The notes under the pieces: model-generated
Told to the model about the DNA's origin: nothing
Database searches by the model: none
The model's input: the letters and a program-made list of their open reading frames with translations, nothing else
Position numbers and translations under genes: made by a program
Shown here: positions 61,143 to 61,194 of the stretch, one piece after another
How positions within the stretch are numbered: the stretch's first letter is position 1
Layout: each line of letters opens with the position of its first letter
Source: DATIJJ01 sp035478255
GTDB taxonomy: Bacteria > Pseudomonadota > Gammaproteobacteria > DSM-16500
Direction: 5' to 3'
Assembly (NCBI GenBank): GCA_035478255.1
Contig: DATIJV010000108.1
Span: forward strand, 1-61,194
Length of the DNA: 61,194 nt

Positions 61143-61194
61143 TACCTCCTTCCCCTATCCCCTTCCTCCAAGCGAAAAGCACGCTTAGAGGAAG
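61143..61194. repeat. Palindromic dispersed repeat, cut by the window end
   Basis: The sequence ACCTCCTTCCCCTATCCCC and CTTCCTCCAAGC...GCTTAGAGGAAG matches the left half of 50115-50253 with a few differences. It is the third copy of this family in the window. Confidence 0.7.

Overview
The window reads as an AT-rich chromosome segment of a gammaproteobacterium, most likely in the Legionellales (Coxiella/Aquicella/Legionella-like). This rests on the housekeeping block (rpsU-yqeY-dnaG-rpoD; tsaE-amiB-mutL-miaA), an OxyR with both redox cysteines at 199 and 208, Sel1-type proteins, a candidate secreted effector and the base composition. The genus is inference.

1-14.1 kb: an AT-rich, apparently cotranscribed cluster. 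It encodes a MATE exporter, a class I acyl-adenylating enzyme, an HlyD-type adaptor, an RND pump, a KAS III-like enzyme and a fusion of an amino-acid adenylation domain to a transglutaminase-like domain. It looks like a small, carrier-protein-free biosynthesis-and-export locus that I do not recognise. ppiB, a Cache-adenylate cyclase, a Cys-rich secreted protein and an entericidin-type lipoprotein follow. Identical 140-bp inverted copies of a MITE-like element bracket the stretch; the right copy is complete, with 51-bp terminal inverted repeats and an 11-bp target duplication.

14.2-27.2 kb: kdsB, two outer-membrane beta-barrels, a 26-residue lipoprotein gene, a possible effector, and a likely RiPP operon (APH-like kinase, 43-residue Lys-rich peptide, radical SAM/SPASM maturase). 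Then come a nitroreductase, the divergent oxyR/flavoprotein pair, a secreted protein and an autotransporter with a proline-rich repeat.

27.26-46.15 kb: two integrative elements in tandem at the 3' end of a CAT-anticodon tRNA gene (46109-46182). Three 43-bp att copies mark the ends, and each element begins with the same leader, a P4-type integrase and a DUF1016 (YhcG-like) nuclease gene. In element 1 both genes are decayed; its cargo includes a nitronate monooxygenase-like gene, a PQQ-repeat protein, an AlbA_2 regulator and a Fic gene facing a small gene with a Fic-inhibitor motif. Element 2 has intact copies plus a satellite-like replication module (excisionase-like HTH, primase zinc domain, DUF3631 ATPase, iteron-like repeats) and cargo of Sel1 proteins, an AbiGi/DUF2971-like protein and small membrane proteins.

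46.2-61.2 kb: core chromosome. rpoD, dnaG, yqeY and rpsU lie on the minus strand; tsaD, orn, terC, nnrD, a lipoprotein gene, tsaE, amiB, mutL, miaA, a Cys-rich membrane protein and ridA lie on the plus strand, with plsY opposite. Palindromic dispersed repeats punctuate this part.
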